Positions 53,323 to 61,483 of a stretch of 64,000 nucleotides of DNA are shown here, one piece after another. The translations under genes were made by a program, and so were the position numbers. Position 1 is the first letter of the stretch; every line of letters begins with the position of its first letter. Below the pieces are notes generated by a model. The model worked only from the letters and a program-made list of their open reading frames with translations, did not search any database and had not been told where the DNA came from. Location of the stretch: positions 558,001-622,000 of the forward strand of contig NZ_OY776147.1 of the NCBI RefSeq assembly GCF_963675305.1. Reading direction: 5' to 3'. Source of the stretch: an uncultured Hyphomonas sp. (GTDB lineage Bacteria; Pseudomonadota; Alphaproteobacteria; Caulobacterales; Hyphomonadaceae).

Positions 53323-53910
53323 ATGCCAAGGCGAACTGCAGAACAGGCTGAGATTACGCGCGCCGCCATCCTTGAGGCGGCCCGGCACAGATTTGCCGAA
53401 GACGGATATAATGCCAGCATCGCCAGCATCGTTTCTGAAGCCGGCGTTACGAAAGGCGCGCTTTTCCACCACTTCCCCAGCAAGCTCGATCTGTTCCGCG
53501 AGGTCTGGACAGACTTGCAAACCCGGATGGGAGAGGAGGCTCTATCCGAAGCGCGCAAGATGAGTGGGGAGGATGATCCCTATATTCAGTTTCTGACAGG
53601 TGCCCGGGTCTATCTCAAATGGGCTGCCCGCCCGGAATACTTCAAGATCGTGCTATATGAAGGGCCGGTCGTGCTTGGTCTTCAGGGCTGGTACGAGTCC
53701 AATCGCGACCTTGGTCAAAGCAACGTCCACAGGGCGATAGAAGTGCTTGCAGAGCGAGGCCGGATCGATCCGCGCCGTGTGAACTCCTACGCGGTCCTCA
53801 TTCAGTCGGCGCTTAATGGGGCCGGGTTTGCGCTTGCCGAAGGGGTCGACGGGCTGAGCCCCGACGAGGTCTATGAGGCCTTCGAAATCATGGTTCGAAA
53901 TCTGAACTAG
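53323..53910 (+). CDS. TetR/AcrR-family regulator
   Basis: The 195-residue regulator has a TetR DNA-binding domain at residues 10-58 (ITRAAILEAARHRFAEDGYN then IVSEAGVTKGALFHHFPSKL) and a helical ligand domain with FKIVLYEGPVVLGLQGWYES. No efflux gene is adjacent; the M48 gene is upstream and the 2OG oxygenase is convergent with a four-base overlap. The 242-base gap before it holds a strong hairpin (CTGCGCCC / GGGCGCAG, 53144-53169 region) without a T run. Confidence 0.9.
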   Translation: MPRRTAEQAEITRAAILEAARHRFAEDGYNASIASIVSEAGVTKGALFHHFPSKLDLFREVWTDLQTRMGEEALSEARKMSGEDDPYIQFLTGARVYLKWAARPEYFKIVLYEGPVVLGLQGWYESNRDLGQSNVHRAIEVLAERGRIDPRRVNSYAVLIQSALNGAGFALAEGVDGLSPDEVYEAFEIMVRNLN

Positions 53911-54578
53911 GCGAGCGGATCGATGTGTCCCTGGATGGACGGGTTTACCCGCCACCAGGCCGCAATGCCGAAACGGGATGCATGTGTCACTTCAACGGCA
54001 TGCGGAACAGTTTCCGACAGCATGAACACAACCCCGGCCTTCTCCGGCAGCAGGCGCGCGGCGGGCTCTGCGGCCTCGTCGGCCCCTTCCGGCCAGACCA
54101 CGAGCGCACCGCCATTCTCGGCGTGCCAGTCGTCATTCAGGTAAACGACCAGAGAGACGACCCGGTTGCGGGCGCCTTCAAAGCTGTCGAGGTGGCGGTC
54201 GTAGAATTCGCCTGGCCGGTAAACCGCGAAACAGGCCTCGAATTCGAACATGCCGATCATGAGTGCCTGATTGAGAGACAGGCGCAGCTGTTCCGCCCAC
54301 TGCAGGAAACCTGCCTGCGCCGGGGTCGAGCCATCCATCCAGGCAATCCGGGATTTGCGGATCGTTCTGTCCAGCTGATAGTCGGTTTCCCGGCCGATCC
54401 CGGCGGGCGCCAGATCGTCCTCTGAATTGGCTGCCAGAACTTCGGCGCGCAGCGCATGATACAATGCGTCCGGCAGCATGTGCGGCTGCCAGCTCCAGCC
54501 CTTTGAGGACAGGTCACCCAGAATTGCGCCCAGGCGATTGTCGCCGGGCAATGGGGCCTCACAGGCAATGGCCGTCAT
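53907..54578 (-). CDS. 2-oxoglutarate/Fe(II)-dependent oxygenase
   Basis: The 223-residue enzyme is of the prolyl 4-hydroxylase-like 2OG-Fe(II) class. Metal ligands are the His and Asp of YDRHLDSFEGARNRVVSLVV and the distal His of ETVPHAVEV, and the 2OG-binding Arg lies in SRFGIAAWWR. YLNDDWHAENGGALVVWPEG is the central hallmark. Relatives hydroxylate proline residues or ribosomal proteins; target unknown. It lies 26 bases downstream of carA's frame end in reverse order (upstream gene on the minus strand is yqeY's divergent partner carA only), so carA does not share its transcript. Confidence 0.85.
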   Translation of the reverse strand: MTAIACEAPLPGDNRLGAILGDLSSKGWSWQPHMLPDALYHALRAEVLAANSEDDLAPAGIGRETDYQLDRTIRKSRIAWMDGSTPAQAGFLQWAEQLRLSLNQALMIGMFEFEACFAVYRPGEFYDRHLDSFEGARNRVVSLVVYLNDDWHAENGGALVVWPEGADEAAEPAARLLPEKAGVVFMLSETVPHAVEVTHASRFGIAAWWRVNPSIQGHIDPLA

Positions 54579-54604
54579 GGCCCTGAACTTTCAAAGGGGG
54601 CGGA

Positions 54605-55792
54605 CTATTTTCCGGCCCGGTGTTGATCCATCAGATCCGCAAAGCGCTGGAACAGGTAGAAACTGTCCTGCGGGCCGGGGCTGGCTTCGGGGTGATGCTG
54701 AACCGAGATGATCGGCCGGTCCTTTACAGCGAGGCCCGAATTGGTTCCGTCGAACAGCGAGCGGTGGCTCTCTTCCACGCCCGAGGGCAGGGTGGCCGGG
54801 TCAACCGTGAAACCATGGTTCATCGACACGATCTCGACCTTGCCGGTGGAGAGGTCTTTCACCGGATGGTTCGCACCGTGATGGCCCTGCGCCATTTTCA
54901 TTGTCTTGGCGCCAAGGGCGAGGGCCAGCAATTGGTGACCGAGGCAGATCCCGAGGATCGGCAGGCCGCTGTCGATGACGGCGCGGATCATGTCGCCGGA
55001 GCGCTGGATCGTTGCCGCCGGATCACCGGGGCCGTTGGAGAATACCACGCCATCCGGCTTGTGCGAGGCGATGTCCTCAAACGAGGTGTCGCCGTTCACC
55101 ACGGTCGCGCGCACGCCGACATTGGCGAGATTGCGCAGGATGTTCTTTTTGACACCGAAATCGACCACGACGACATGGAAGCCAGGCGCATCGAGGTGCC
55201 CGTAACCGGTTTCCGGCTGCCAGAGGCTCTCGGAGTTCTCGAATTCAGCGTTCGTATCGACATCAGCCGCCAGGTCAGCTGTCTCCAGGCCTTCCCAGGC
55301 ACGGGCTGTCTCAATCAGCGCATCAAGGTCGATATTTCCGCCAGGCTGGTGGCAGATAGCCGCCTTTTGCATGCCTTTTTCGCGGATCAGCCGCGTGATC
55401 GCGCGGGTATCGACGCCCGAAAGGCCGACAATGCCGCGTTTCTGCAGCCATGATTCGAAGGTTTCGGTGGACCGCCAGTTCGAAGGCGCGGTGATCGGCT
55501 CGCGGAAAATGGCGCCCCGGGCCGCATGGGAAGCGGGGTCTGAAGACTCTTCATTGTCTTCGCCATTGGCGCCGACATTGCCGATATGGGGAAATGTGAA
55601 GAGGACGATTTGCGAGGCGTAGGACGGGTCGGTCAGGATCTCCTGATAGCCCGTAATCGCTGTATTAAAACACAATTCTCCGGTGTGGATGCCTTCTGCT
55701 CCTGTTCCGTGACCCAGGAAAACGGTGCCGTCGGCGAGGGCAATTGCTCCGGTGGCTGATGTCACCGCTTGAGTTTTGGCCATGTAGGACAT
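54605..55792 (-). CDS. carA: carbamoyl phosphate synthase small subunit
   Basis: CarA is the glutamine amidotransferase subunit that supplies ammonia to CarB. The 395-residue protein has the CarA-specific N-terminal half (ALADGTVFLGHGTGAEG; CFNTAITGYQEILTDPSYAS) and a class I glutamine amidotransferase domain with nucleophile Cys in LPILGICLGHQLLALALGAK and the catalytic His in SVQHHPEASPGPQD. The ATG at 55792 has GGGAGG ten bases upstream. The 2OG oxygenase gene starts 26 bases after its stop on the same strand. It is divergent from the yqeY gene. Confidence 0.97.
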   Translation of the reverse strand: MSYMAKTQAVTSATGAIALADGTVFLGHGTGAEGIHTGELCFNTAITGYQEILTDPSYASQIVLFTFPHIGNVGANGEDNEESSDPASHAARGAIFREPITAPSNWRSTETFESWLQKRGIVGLSGVDTRAITRLIREKGMQKAAICHQPGGNIDLDALIETARAWEGLETADLAADVDTNAEFENSESLWQPETGYGHLDAPGFHVVVVDFGVKKNILRNLANVGVRATVVNGDTSFEDIASHKPDGVVFSNGPGDPAATIQRSGDMIRAVIDSGLPILGICLGHQLLALALGAKTMKMAQGHHGANHPVKDLSTGKVEIVSMNHGFTVDPATLPSGVEESHRSLFDGTNSGLAVKDRPIISVQHHPEASPGPQDSFYLFQRFADLMDQHRAGK

Positions 55793-55952
55793 ATTTGTCA
55801 CACCTCCCGGACGCCGCGTAGGGTCTCGTTAACCCATCCGCATGAAGTTCGTCCGGTGTATTGGGGCGGAGTCTCTGCGGCGTCAAGCGAGTGATGCGGC
55901 AGGGCAATATGAGGCAAATCACGGCATGGGCCGAGAAGATGTGAGTGGATTG

Positions 55953-56423
55953 ATGTCGCTTAAGGCGCGCATTGCAAATGCCCTCAAATCAGAAATTGAG
56001 CAGGGCCAGCCAGGCGTTCGTCTTGCGACGCTGCGCCTGATCGATTGCGCCGTGCGCGACCGGGACGTGTGTGCCCGCGGGCGCGGGGCAGGCGAAGGCT
56101 GCCCGGATGCCGATGTTCGGCGCGTGCTCGAGACCATGGTCGCCCAGCGCGAAGTGGCAGCCCGCGAGCATGAAGATGCTGGCCGGCTCGAAGAAGCCAT
56201 CCGCGAGCGTGAGGAAATCGAGATCATCCAGCAATTCCTGCCGGTTCCCTTGCAGGGCAAGGCCCTGGACTCGGCCGTGGATGAGATCGTGACGGACCTT
56301 GGTGCCTCGAAGCTCAAGGATCTCGGCCGCTGTATGAGCGCGCTCAAGGAGCGTTATCCCGGCATGATCGAGACCGGCGCTGCCGGCAAGGCTGTCCGCA
56401 AGGCGCTTTCACGCGCCAGCTGA
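55953..56423 (+). CDS. GatB/YqeY domain protein
   Basis: The 156-residue protein matches YqeY: MSLKARIANALKSEIEQGQP, RLATLRLIDCAVRDRD, then REEIEIIQQFLPVPLQGKAL and the final CMSALKERYPGMIETGAAGK. The domain resembles the tRNA-binding tail of GatB, and its role, perhaps in tRNA binding, is not settled. ATG 55953 gives the family N-terminus; ATG 55926 and GTG 55941 are in-frame alternatives. YqeY commonly precedes dnaG and rpoD, as here. Confidence 0.9.
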   Translation: MSLKARIANALKSEIEQGQPGVRLATLRLIDCAVRDRDVCARGRGAGEGCPDADVRRVLETMVAQREVAAREHEDAGRLEEAIREREEIEIIQQFLPVPLQGKALDSAVDEIVTDLGASKLKDLGRCMSALKERYPGMIETGAAGKAVRKALSRAS

Positions 56424-56510
56424 TCCGTTCAGTGAAACCTTCTTAACCTTCGGAACATTCCGAAGCACGTGCCCGTTCTTTCCCGCACAAGCCATGGAAA
56501 GGACGACCAC

Positions 56511-57275
56511 ATGAAACCCCTTCTTTTTACCGCCTCCGCGATAGCCCTGATGATGGGTGCCGCCGCCTGTTCGCAAGCGGCCAGCCATGCAGAGACAACA
56601 CCGCCAGCGGCAACGGAAACGGCAGCGGCCACGCCGGACCAGGTCAAGGACGAACACGCTGCTGACCTGAAAGAAATGACCCGCGCTGACATCGAGCCTG
56701 CGGCCCGCGACACCTATACGATGGCGCCGGATGAGTTGTTCGCTTCCAGCCTGATCGGATCTGAAGTCCTGAACCCCGTCGGCGAGGAAATCGCCACCGT
56801 GGCAGATGTCTGGATTGGCGAAGCCGGTGACACGCCGAAACTGATCGTCCGTGAAGGCGGTGTGGCCGGTGTTGGCGGCACGCTTCATGCCATCGGATTT
56901 GACAGTGCGACGATCGAGAACGTCGCTGACGGGGGCGAGCCGGACGTGCGCGTGACCTATTCTGAAGCGTCGCTGGAAGGCCTCCCGGAATTTGAACAGA
57001 ACGGCGTGGACGACTATCGCCTGGCATCCGAAGCGATGGGCACGACGGCCTCGCTGGCCTTTGGTGACACGCTTGCCCGGGTGAACGATTTCATCATGAA
57101 AACGGACGGCACGCCGGAATACGTCGTCATCTCTGACGGCCTCGCCGCAACGACGAAATTCGTTGTTGATGCCGATACGCTGACCATCGAACAGGGTGAC
57201 GGTGATGGCAGCTTGTTGATCGATGTCGATGCAGACGCCTTTGCCCACGCCAAAGTGCTGCCGGCCGATCAATAA
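56511..57275 (+). CDS. PRC-barrel domain lipoprotein
   Basis: The 254-residue protein has a signal with lipobox-like MGAAAC (Cys about residue 20) and an Ala/Thr/Pro-rich linker to about residue 60. A PRC-barrel follows (FASSLIGSEVLNPVGEEIAT then VADVWIGEAGDTPKLIVREG), with a second similar beta segment near residues 180-245. PRC-barrels bind partner proteins or photosynthetic complexes; the periplasmic kind here is uncharacterised. It separates yqeY from dnaG, an unusual insertion in this group. Confidence 0.82.
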   Translation: MKPLLFTASAIALMMGAAACSQAASHAETTPPAATETAAATPDQVKDEHAADLKEMTRADIEPAARDTYTMAPDELFASSLIGSEVLNPVGEEIATVADVWIGEAGDTPKLIVREGGVAGVGGTLHAIGFDSATIENVADGGEPDVRVTYSEASLEGLPEFEQNGVDDYRLASEAMGTTASLAFGDTLARVNDFIMKTDGTPEYVVISDGLAATTKFVVDADTLTIEQGDGDGSLLIDVDADAFAHAKVLPADQ

Positions 57276-57297
57276 GCCACCGGTTCAGTAGAGTAGA

Positions 57298-57327
57298 GGA
57301 GGGTCCGGCGCTGCCGGGCCCTCTTTT
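57298..57327 (+). terminator. terminator after the PRC-barrel gene
   Basis: GGGTCCGGC (57301-57309) pairs with GCCGGGCCC (57313-57321), extended by flanking A-T and G-C pairs, around a three-base loop and ends in TTTT. It separates the lipoprotein from dnaG. Confidence 0.8.
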
Positions 57328-57386
57328 CGTGTGAAGACGTGAAAAGCTGCGTTTCCCCGGAGGCGGGAACGCGGTATCCTGACCGG

Positions 57387-59267
57387 ATGGCACCACCTTC
57401 CATCCGCATCCCTGATGGCTTCGTTGAGGAGCTGAAGGCCCGTATCCGGCCTTCGGACGTGATCGGCCGCAAGGTGAAGCTTACCAAGAAGGGCAAGGAA
57501 TGGGTCGGCCTGTCGCCCTTCACCAATGAGAAATCGCCGAGCTTCTACGTCAACGATCAGAAACGCATCTTCAAGGATTTCTCCTCCGGCATTGGCGGCG
57601 ATGTCATCAGCTTCGTCATGGAAACGGAGCGGCTGTCCTTCATGGAGGCCGTTGAGAAGCTCGCCGAAGAAGCGGGTATGCAGCTACCGAAGGCGAGCCC
57701 CCAGGCCGCCGAGGAATATGATCACCGCAAGCGGCTGCAGGCCGTGTGTGAGGCAGCGGCGGCCTATTTCGAAGACCGGCTGAACTCCTCCGAAGGCGCA
57801 GCCGCGCGGACCTATCTGGAAGGACGTGGCCTCAGGCCCGCCGCGTGGAAACGCCACCGGCTCGGCTACGCCCCGGACGACTGGCGCAAGACGATCGACC
57901 ATCTGAAGTCCGCAGGCTTCTCCACAAAAGAGATTCTCGAGGCCGGCCTCGCCAAGGAAAGCGACCGGGGCGGTGAACCGTACGACGCGTTCCGTGGCCG
58001 CCTCATGTTCCCCATTGCCGATGTGCGCGGCGGCATCATCGCGTTCGGGGGCAGGGCGCTGCAGGCAGATGCCAAGCCGAAATACCTGAACTCTGGCGAC
58101 ACGCCGCTCTTCCACAAATCCCGTGTGCTTTACCGGTTCAAGACGGCGCGCGAGGCGCTGGGCAGCGGCGAAGGCGGCGGCCTCATCGTCTGCGAAGGCT
58201 ATATGGACGCCATCGCGCTGGCCGAAGCGGGCTTCGGCATGTCCGTCGCCCCGCTGGGCACGGCGCTGACCGAAGACCAGCTGAGCCTGATCTGGAAAGC
58301 CGGGCCGGAACCCGTCCTCTGCTTTGATGGTGACCGTGCCGGACTGGGCGCGGCCTATCGCGCGATCGACCGGGCACTCCCGCATGTCGAGCCGGGGCGT
58401 TCCCTGTTCTTCGTGCTGCTGCCGGACGGCATGGATCCGGACGATCTGATCCGGGCACGGGGCCCCGGCGCCATGTCGGATGCGCTTGAGGGGCGGATTG
58501 CGATGTCCGAACTGCTCTGGATGCGCGAGCGGGATGCCGAGCCGCTGGACACGCCGGAGCGCCAGGCCGGCCTGGAGGCGCGCCTGATGGCGGCAGCCGC
58601 CCAGATCCAGCATCCGGGTGTTCGCGCGGCATATGAACGCGACCTCAAATCCCGCATGCGGGACCATTTCTGGCAAATCCGCCAGGCAGCCCGCGGCAAG
58701 CCAAAAGGCAGTGGCGACTACAGGAAACGCACCGGAACGGGACAATTTCCCGCCTCAGGCGAACAGGGACAGGTGGAGCTCAAAGGCGGCGCGCCGGCCA
58801 AACTGCGCGGCCTCGGCCAGGTGGTGCGCGCGGTCGATACGCCGGAGCTGCTTGACCTCGGCGCCGAAACGCTTGCAGCGGCGGCTTTTGCCGATCCTGA
58901 TGTCAGCCTGCTGCGCGATGCCGTGCTTGATTTCGCAGATGCAGGAAAACCTATTGACCGCGGGGCATTGAGCGCCCATTTAGCGGAAGCAGGGAACATG
59001 CGCGCTGCCAGTCTGCTCAACGAATATCCCCAGACGCCTCCGATAGCGGTCGACGGACCCGAGGCACGGGAATGGCTCATTGCCCTCGAGCAATACATGG
59101 TTGCAGGTCGTTCCGCTGAGCAGGACGCTGACGCTGGCATGGATGATGCTGGCGCAGATGCTACGTCGTCGCCATCAGCCTGGCGGCGGAAGCACCAGCT
59201 CGTCGCGGAACGCAGGGCTTTGAGGGCCCGCATGAACGAGGCAGCAGGAAAAGTCGGCGAAAGCTGA
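57387..59267 (+). CDS. dnaG: DNA primase without zinc-binding ligands
   Basis: DnaG makes RNA primers for replication. The 626-residue protein has the N-terminal domain, the TOPRIM catalytic core (GGGLIVCEGYMDAIALAEAG; VLCFDGDRAGLGAAYRAID) and a C-terminal helicase-binding region. The four zinc ligands of E. coli DnaG (C, H, C, C) are replaced at exactly matching spacing by Ser43, Thr46, Asp64 and Ser67 in LSPFTNEKSPSF and KDFSSGIGGD. I recall the same loss in other alphaproteobacterial primases, so it is probably lineage-wide. rpoD follows 64 bases downstream. Confidence 0.96.
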   Translation: MAPPSIRIPDGFVEELKARIRPSDVIGRKVKLTKKGKEWVGLSPFTNEKSPSFYVNDQKRIFKDFSSGIGGDVISFVMETERLSFMEAVEKLAEEAGMQLPKASPQAAEEYDHRKRLQAVCEAAAAYFEDRLNSSEGAAARTYLEGRGLRPAAWKRHRLGYAPDDWRKTIDHLKSAGFSTKEILEAGLAKESDRGGEPYDAFRGRLMFPIADVRGGIIAFGGRALQADAKPKYLNSGDTPLFHKSRVLYRFKTAREALGSGEGGGLIVCEGYMDAIALAEAGFGMSVAPLGTALTEDQLSLIWKAGPEPVLCFDGDRAGLGAAYRAIDRALPHVEPGRSLFFVLLPDGMDPDDLIRARGPGAMSDALEGRIAMSELLWMRERDAEPLDTPERQAGLEARLMAAAAQIQHPGVRAAYERDLKSRMRDHFWQIRQAARGKPKGSGDYRKRTGTGQFPASGEQGQVELKGGAPAKLRGLGQVVRAVDTPELLDLGAETLAAAAFADPDVSLLRDAVLDFADAGKPIDRGALSAHLAEAGNMRAASLLNEYPQTPPIAVDGPEAREWLIALEQYMVAGRSAEQDADAGMDDAGADATSSPSAWRRKHQLVAERRALRARMNEAAGKVGES

Positions 59268-59331
59268 AAAGCACGGAACTTTGAGATGTATGGCGGGGCG
59301 AGCGCGCCGTATGTCACGGGAGAGAGAGTGA

Positions 59332-61320
59332 ATGGCATCTGCCAAGCAGAAGAATACGCAGAGCGAACGCGATAACGATGACGAGAAGGACAACGACTCC
59401 GGTCTTGTCGATTTCAACGCCACAGACGTCAAGAAAGTCCTGAAGCGCGCCCAGAAGCGCGGCTTCATCACGCATGACGAAATCAACGCCCTGCTTCCCA
59501 ATGACGAGATGACCTCAGACCAGATCGAGGACGTCATGTCCCAGATCTCGGAAATGGGCATCGCCGTCGTCGAGACCGAGGAAGAAGCCGAAGAGCAGGG
59601 CAAGGCCCTGACCAAGATCGAGGACCGCAAGGTCGTCGCCAAGAAAGGCAATGCCCGCGGCTCTGATCGTACCGATGATCCGGTGCGCATGTACCTGCGC
59701 GAGATGGGCGCAGTCGAGCTTCTCTCCCGCGAGGGCGAGATCGCGATTGCCAAGCGCATCGAGGCCGGCCGGGACGCGATGATCCGCGGCCTGTGCGAAA
59801 GCCCGCTGACCTTCGAAGCCATGATGGTGTGGCGCGACGAGCTCATCAATGAACGCATCCTCCTGCGTGACCTGATCGACCTTGAGGCGACCTATGGCGC
59901 GGAAAACCCGCCGCCGGAGCCGAAACCTGTCGAAAAGGAAGAAGAGCCGGAAGCCAAGGCCAAGACCCGCCGCGGCGATGTCGATGAGGTCGAGGCCGAG
60001 CGCGAGCGCCAGCAGAAAGAGGCCGAAGAGGAAGAGGACGAAGATGACGCCGCCGCCATGTCCATGTCGGCCATGGAAGCGGAACTTCGTGACGGTGTCC
60101 TCGCTAAGCTCGACGAGATTTCCGACGGTTTCGGACGCTACCGCAAGCTGCAGGACAAGCTCGTTGCCCGCCGTATGGAAGGCAAGGAACTGACGCCGAA
60201 GGCGCAGGGCGAATATGACGAGCTGTCTAACAACATCGTCGAAAACCTGAAGACCATCCACATCAACAACGCCCGTATCGAGGCGCTAGTGGAACAGCTC
60301 TATGCCATCAACAAGAAGCTGATGGGCCTGGAAGGCAAGCTGATGCGCCTGGCTGACGCCCATGGCGTGCCGCGCAAGGAATTCCTGGAGAACTATTTCG
60401 GCCGCGAGCTGGAGCCGGACTGGACCGACAAGGTCAAGGGCATCTCGGCGAAATGGAAGCGGTTCATCGACTCCAAGGAAGCCGACATCGAGGAAGTGCG
60501 TGCGGAAATCTCCGAGATCGCACAGGAAATCGGTATTCCGATCGACGACTATCGCCGCATCGTTCAGACGGTGCAGAAAGGCGAGCGCGAAGCCCGCATC
60601 GCGAAAAAGGAGATGGTGGAAGCCAACCTCCGCCTCGTGATCTCCATCGCGAAGAAATACACGAACCGCGGCCTTCAGTTCCTGGATCTCATCCAGGAAG
60701 GCAATATCGGCCTGATGAAGGCGGTGGACAAATTCGAGTATCGCCGCGGCTACAAATTCTCGACCTATGCCACCTGGTGGATCCGTCAGGCCATTACCCG
60801 CTCCATCGCGGACCAGGCCCGGACGATCCGTATTCCGGTGCACATGATCGAGACGATCAACAAGATCATCCGTACCCAGCGCCAGATGCTGCACGAGATC
60901 GGCCGCGAGCCGACTCCGGAAGAACTGGCCGAAAAGCTGGGCCTGCCGCTGGAGAAGATCCGCAAGGTCCTGAAGATCGCGAAAGAGCCGATCTCGCTGG
61001 AAACCCCGATTGGCGACGACGAGGATTCGAACCTCGGCGACTTCATCGAGGACAAGGCCGCGCTGCTTCCCGTGGATGCCGCGATCCAGTCAAACCTGCG
61101 CGAAACGACGACCCGCGTGCTCGCCTCGCTCACCCCGCGTGAGGAACGTGTGCTGCGTATGCGTTTCGGCATCGGCATGAACACCGATCACACGCTGGAA
61201 GAAGTCGGCCAGCAGTTCAGCGTGACGCGCGAACGTATCCGCCAGATCGAAGCCAAAGCGCTCCGCAAGCTGAAGCATCCGAGCCGCAGCCGCAAGCTGC
61301 GCAGCTTCCTGGATACCTGA
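59332..61320 (+). CDS. rpoD: primary sigma factor RpoD
   Basis: The housekeeping sigma-70 of RNA polymerase, 662 residues. Region 1.1 is near the start, region 1.2 at about residue 115 (DDPVRMYLREMGAVELLSRE), then the non-conserved insert with a very acidic stretch (residues about 200-245, EEEEDEDDAAAMSMSAM). Region 2 follows (RGLQFLDLIQEGNIGLMKAV, YKFSTYATWWIRQAITRS), then region 3 and region 4.2 HTH (TLEEVGQQFSVTRERIRQIE). GGGAGAGAG precedes the ATG. Order yqeY-dnaG-rpoD is the macromolecular-synthesis arrangement. Confidence 0.98.
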   Translation: MASAKQKNTQSERDNDDEKDNDSGLVDFNATDVKKVLKRAQKRGFITHDEINALLPNDEMTSDQIEDVMSQISEMGIAVVETEEEAEEQGKALTKIEDRKVVAKKGNARGSDRTDDPVRMYLREMGAVELLSREGEIAIAKRIEAGRDAMIRGLCESPLTFEAMMVWRDELINERILLRDLIDLEATYGAENPPPEPKPVEKEEEPEAKAKTRRGDVDEVEAERERQQKEAEEEEDEDDAAAMSMSAMEAELRDGVLAKLDEISDGFGRYRKLQDKLVARRMEGKELTPKAQGEYDELSNNIVENLKTIHINNARIEALVEQLYAINKKLMGLEGKLMRLADAHGVPRKEFLENYFGRELEPDWTDKVKGISAKWKRFIDSKEADIEEVRAEISEIAQEIGIPIDDYRRIVQTVQKGEREARIAKKEMVEANLRLVISIAKKYTNRGLQFLDLIQEGNIGLMKAVDKFEYRRGYKFSTYATWWIRQAITRSIADQARTIRIPVHMIETINKIIRTQRQMLHEIGREPTPEELAEKLGLPLEKIRKVLKIAKEPISLETPIGDDEDSNLGDFIEDKAALLPVDAAIQSNLRETTTRVLASLTPREERVLRMRFGIGMNTDHTLEEVGQQFSVTRERIRQIEAKALRKLKHPSRSRKLRSFLDT

Positions 61321-61359
61321 TTTTTGGCCCGGGACCGGGCCGGCATTGCCACGACAAAG

Positions 61360-61384
61360 CGGGCGCTTCGGCGCCCGTTTTTTT
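61360..61384 (+). terminator. terminator of rpoD
   Basis: CGGGCGC (61360-61366) and GCGCCCG (61371-61377) form a perfect stem capped by a TTCG tetraloop and followed by seven T residues. Confidence 0.93.
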
Positions 61385-61483
61385 GTGTCTTCATCGTATC
61401 CGCCGGTCACAGTAATGCGATTGCATTAAACTGCGTGCGGCCTATACATCAGCCCTTGGAGAGCAAACACGAGGGGGCTGAAG

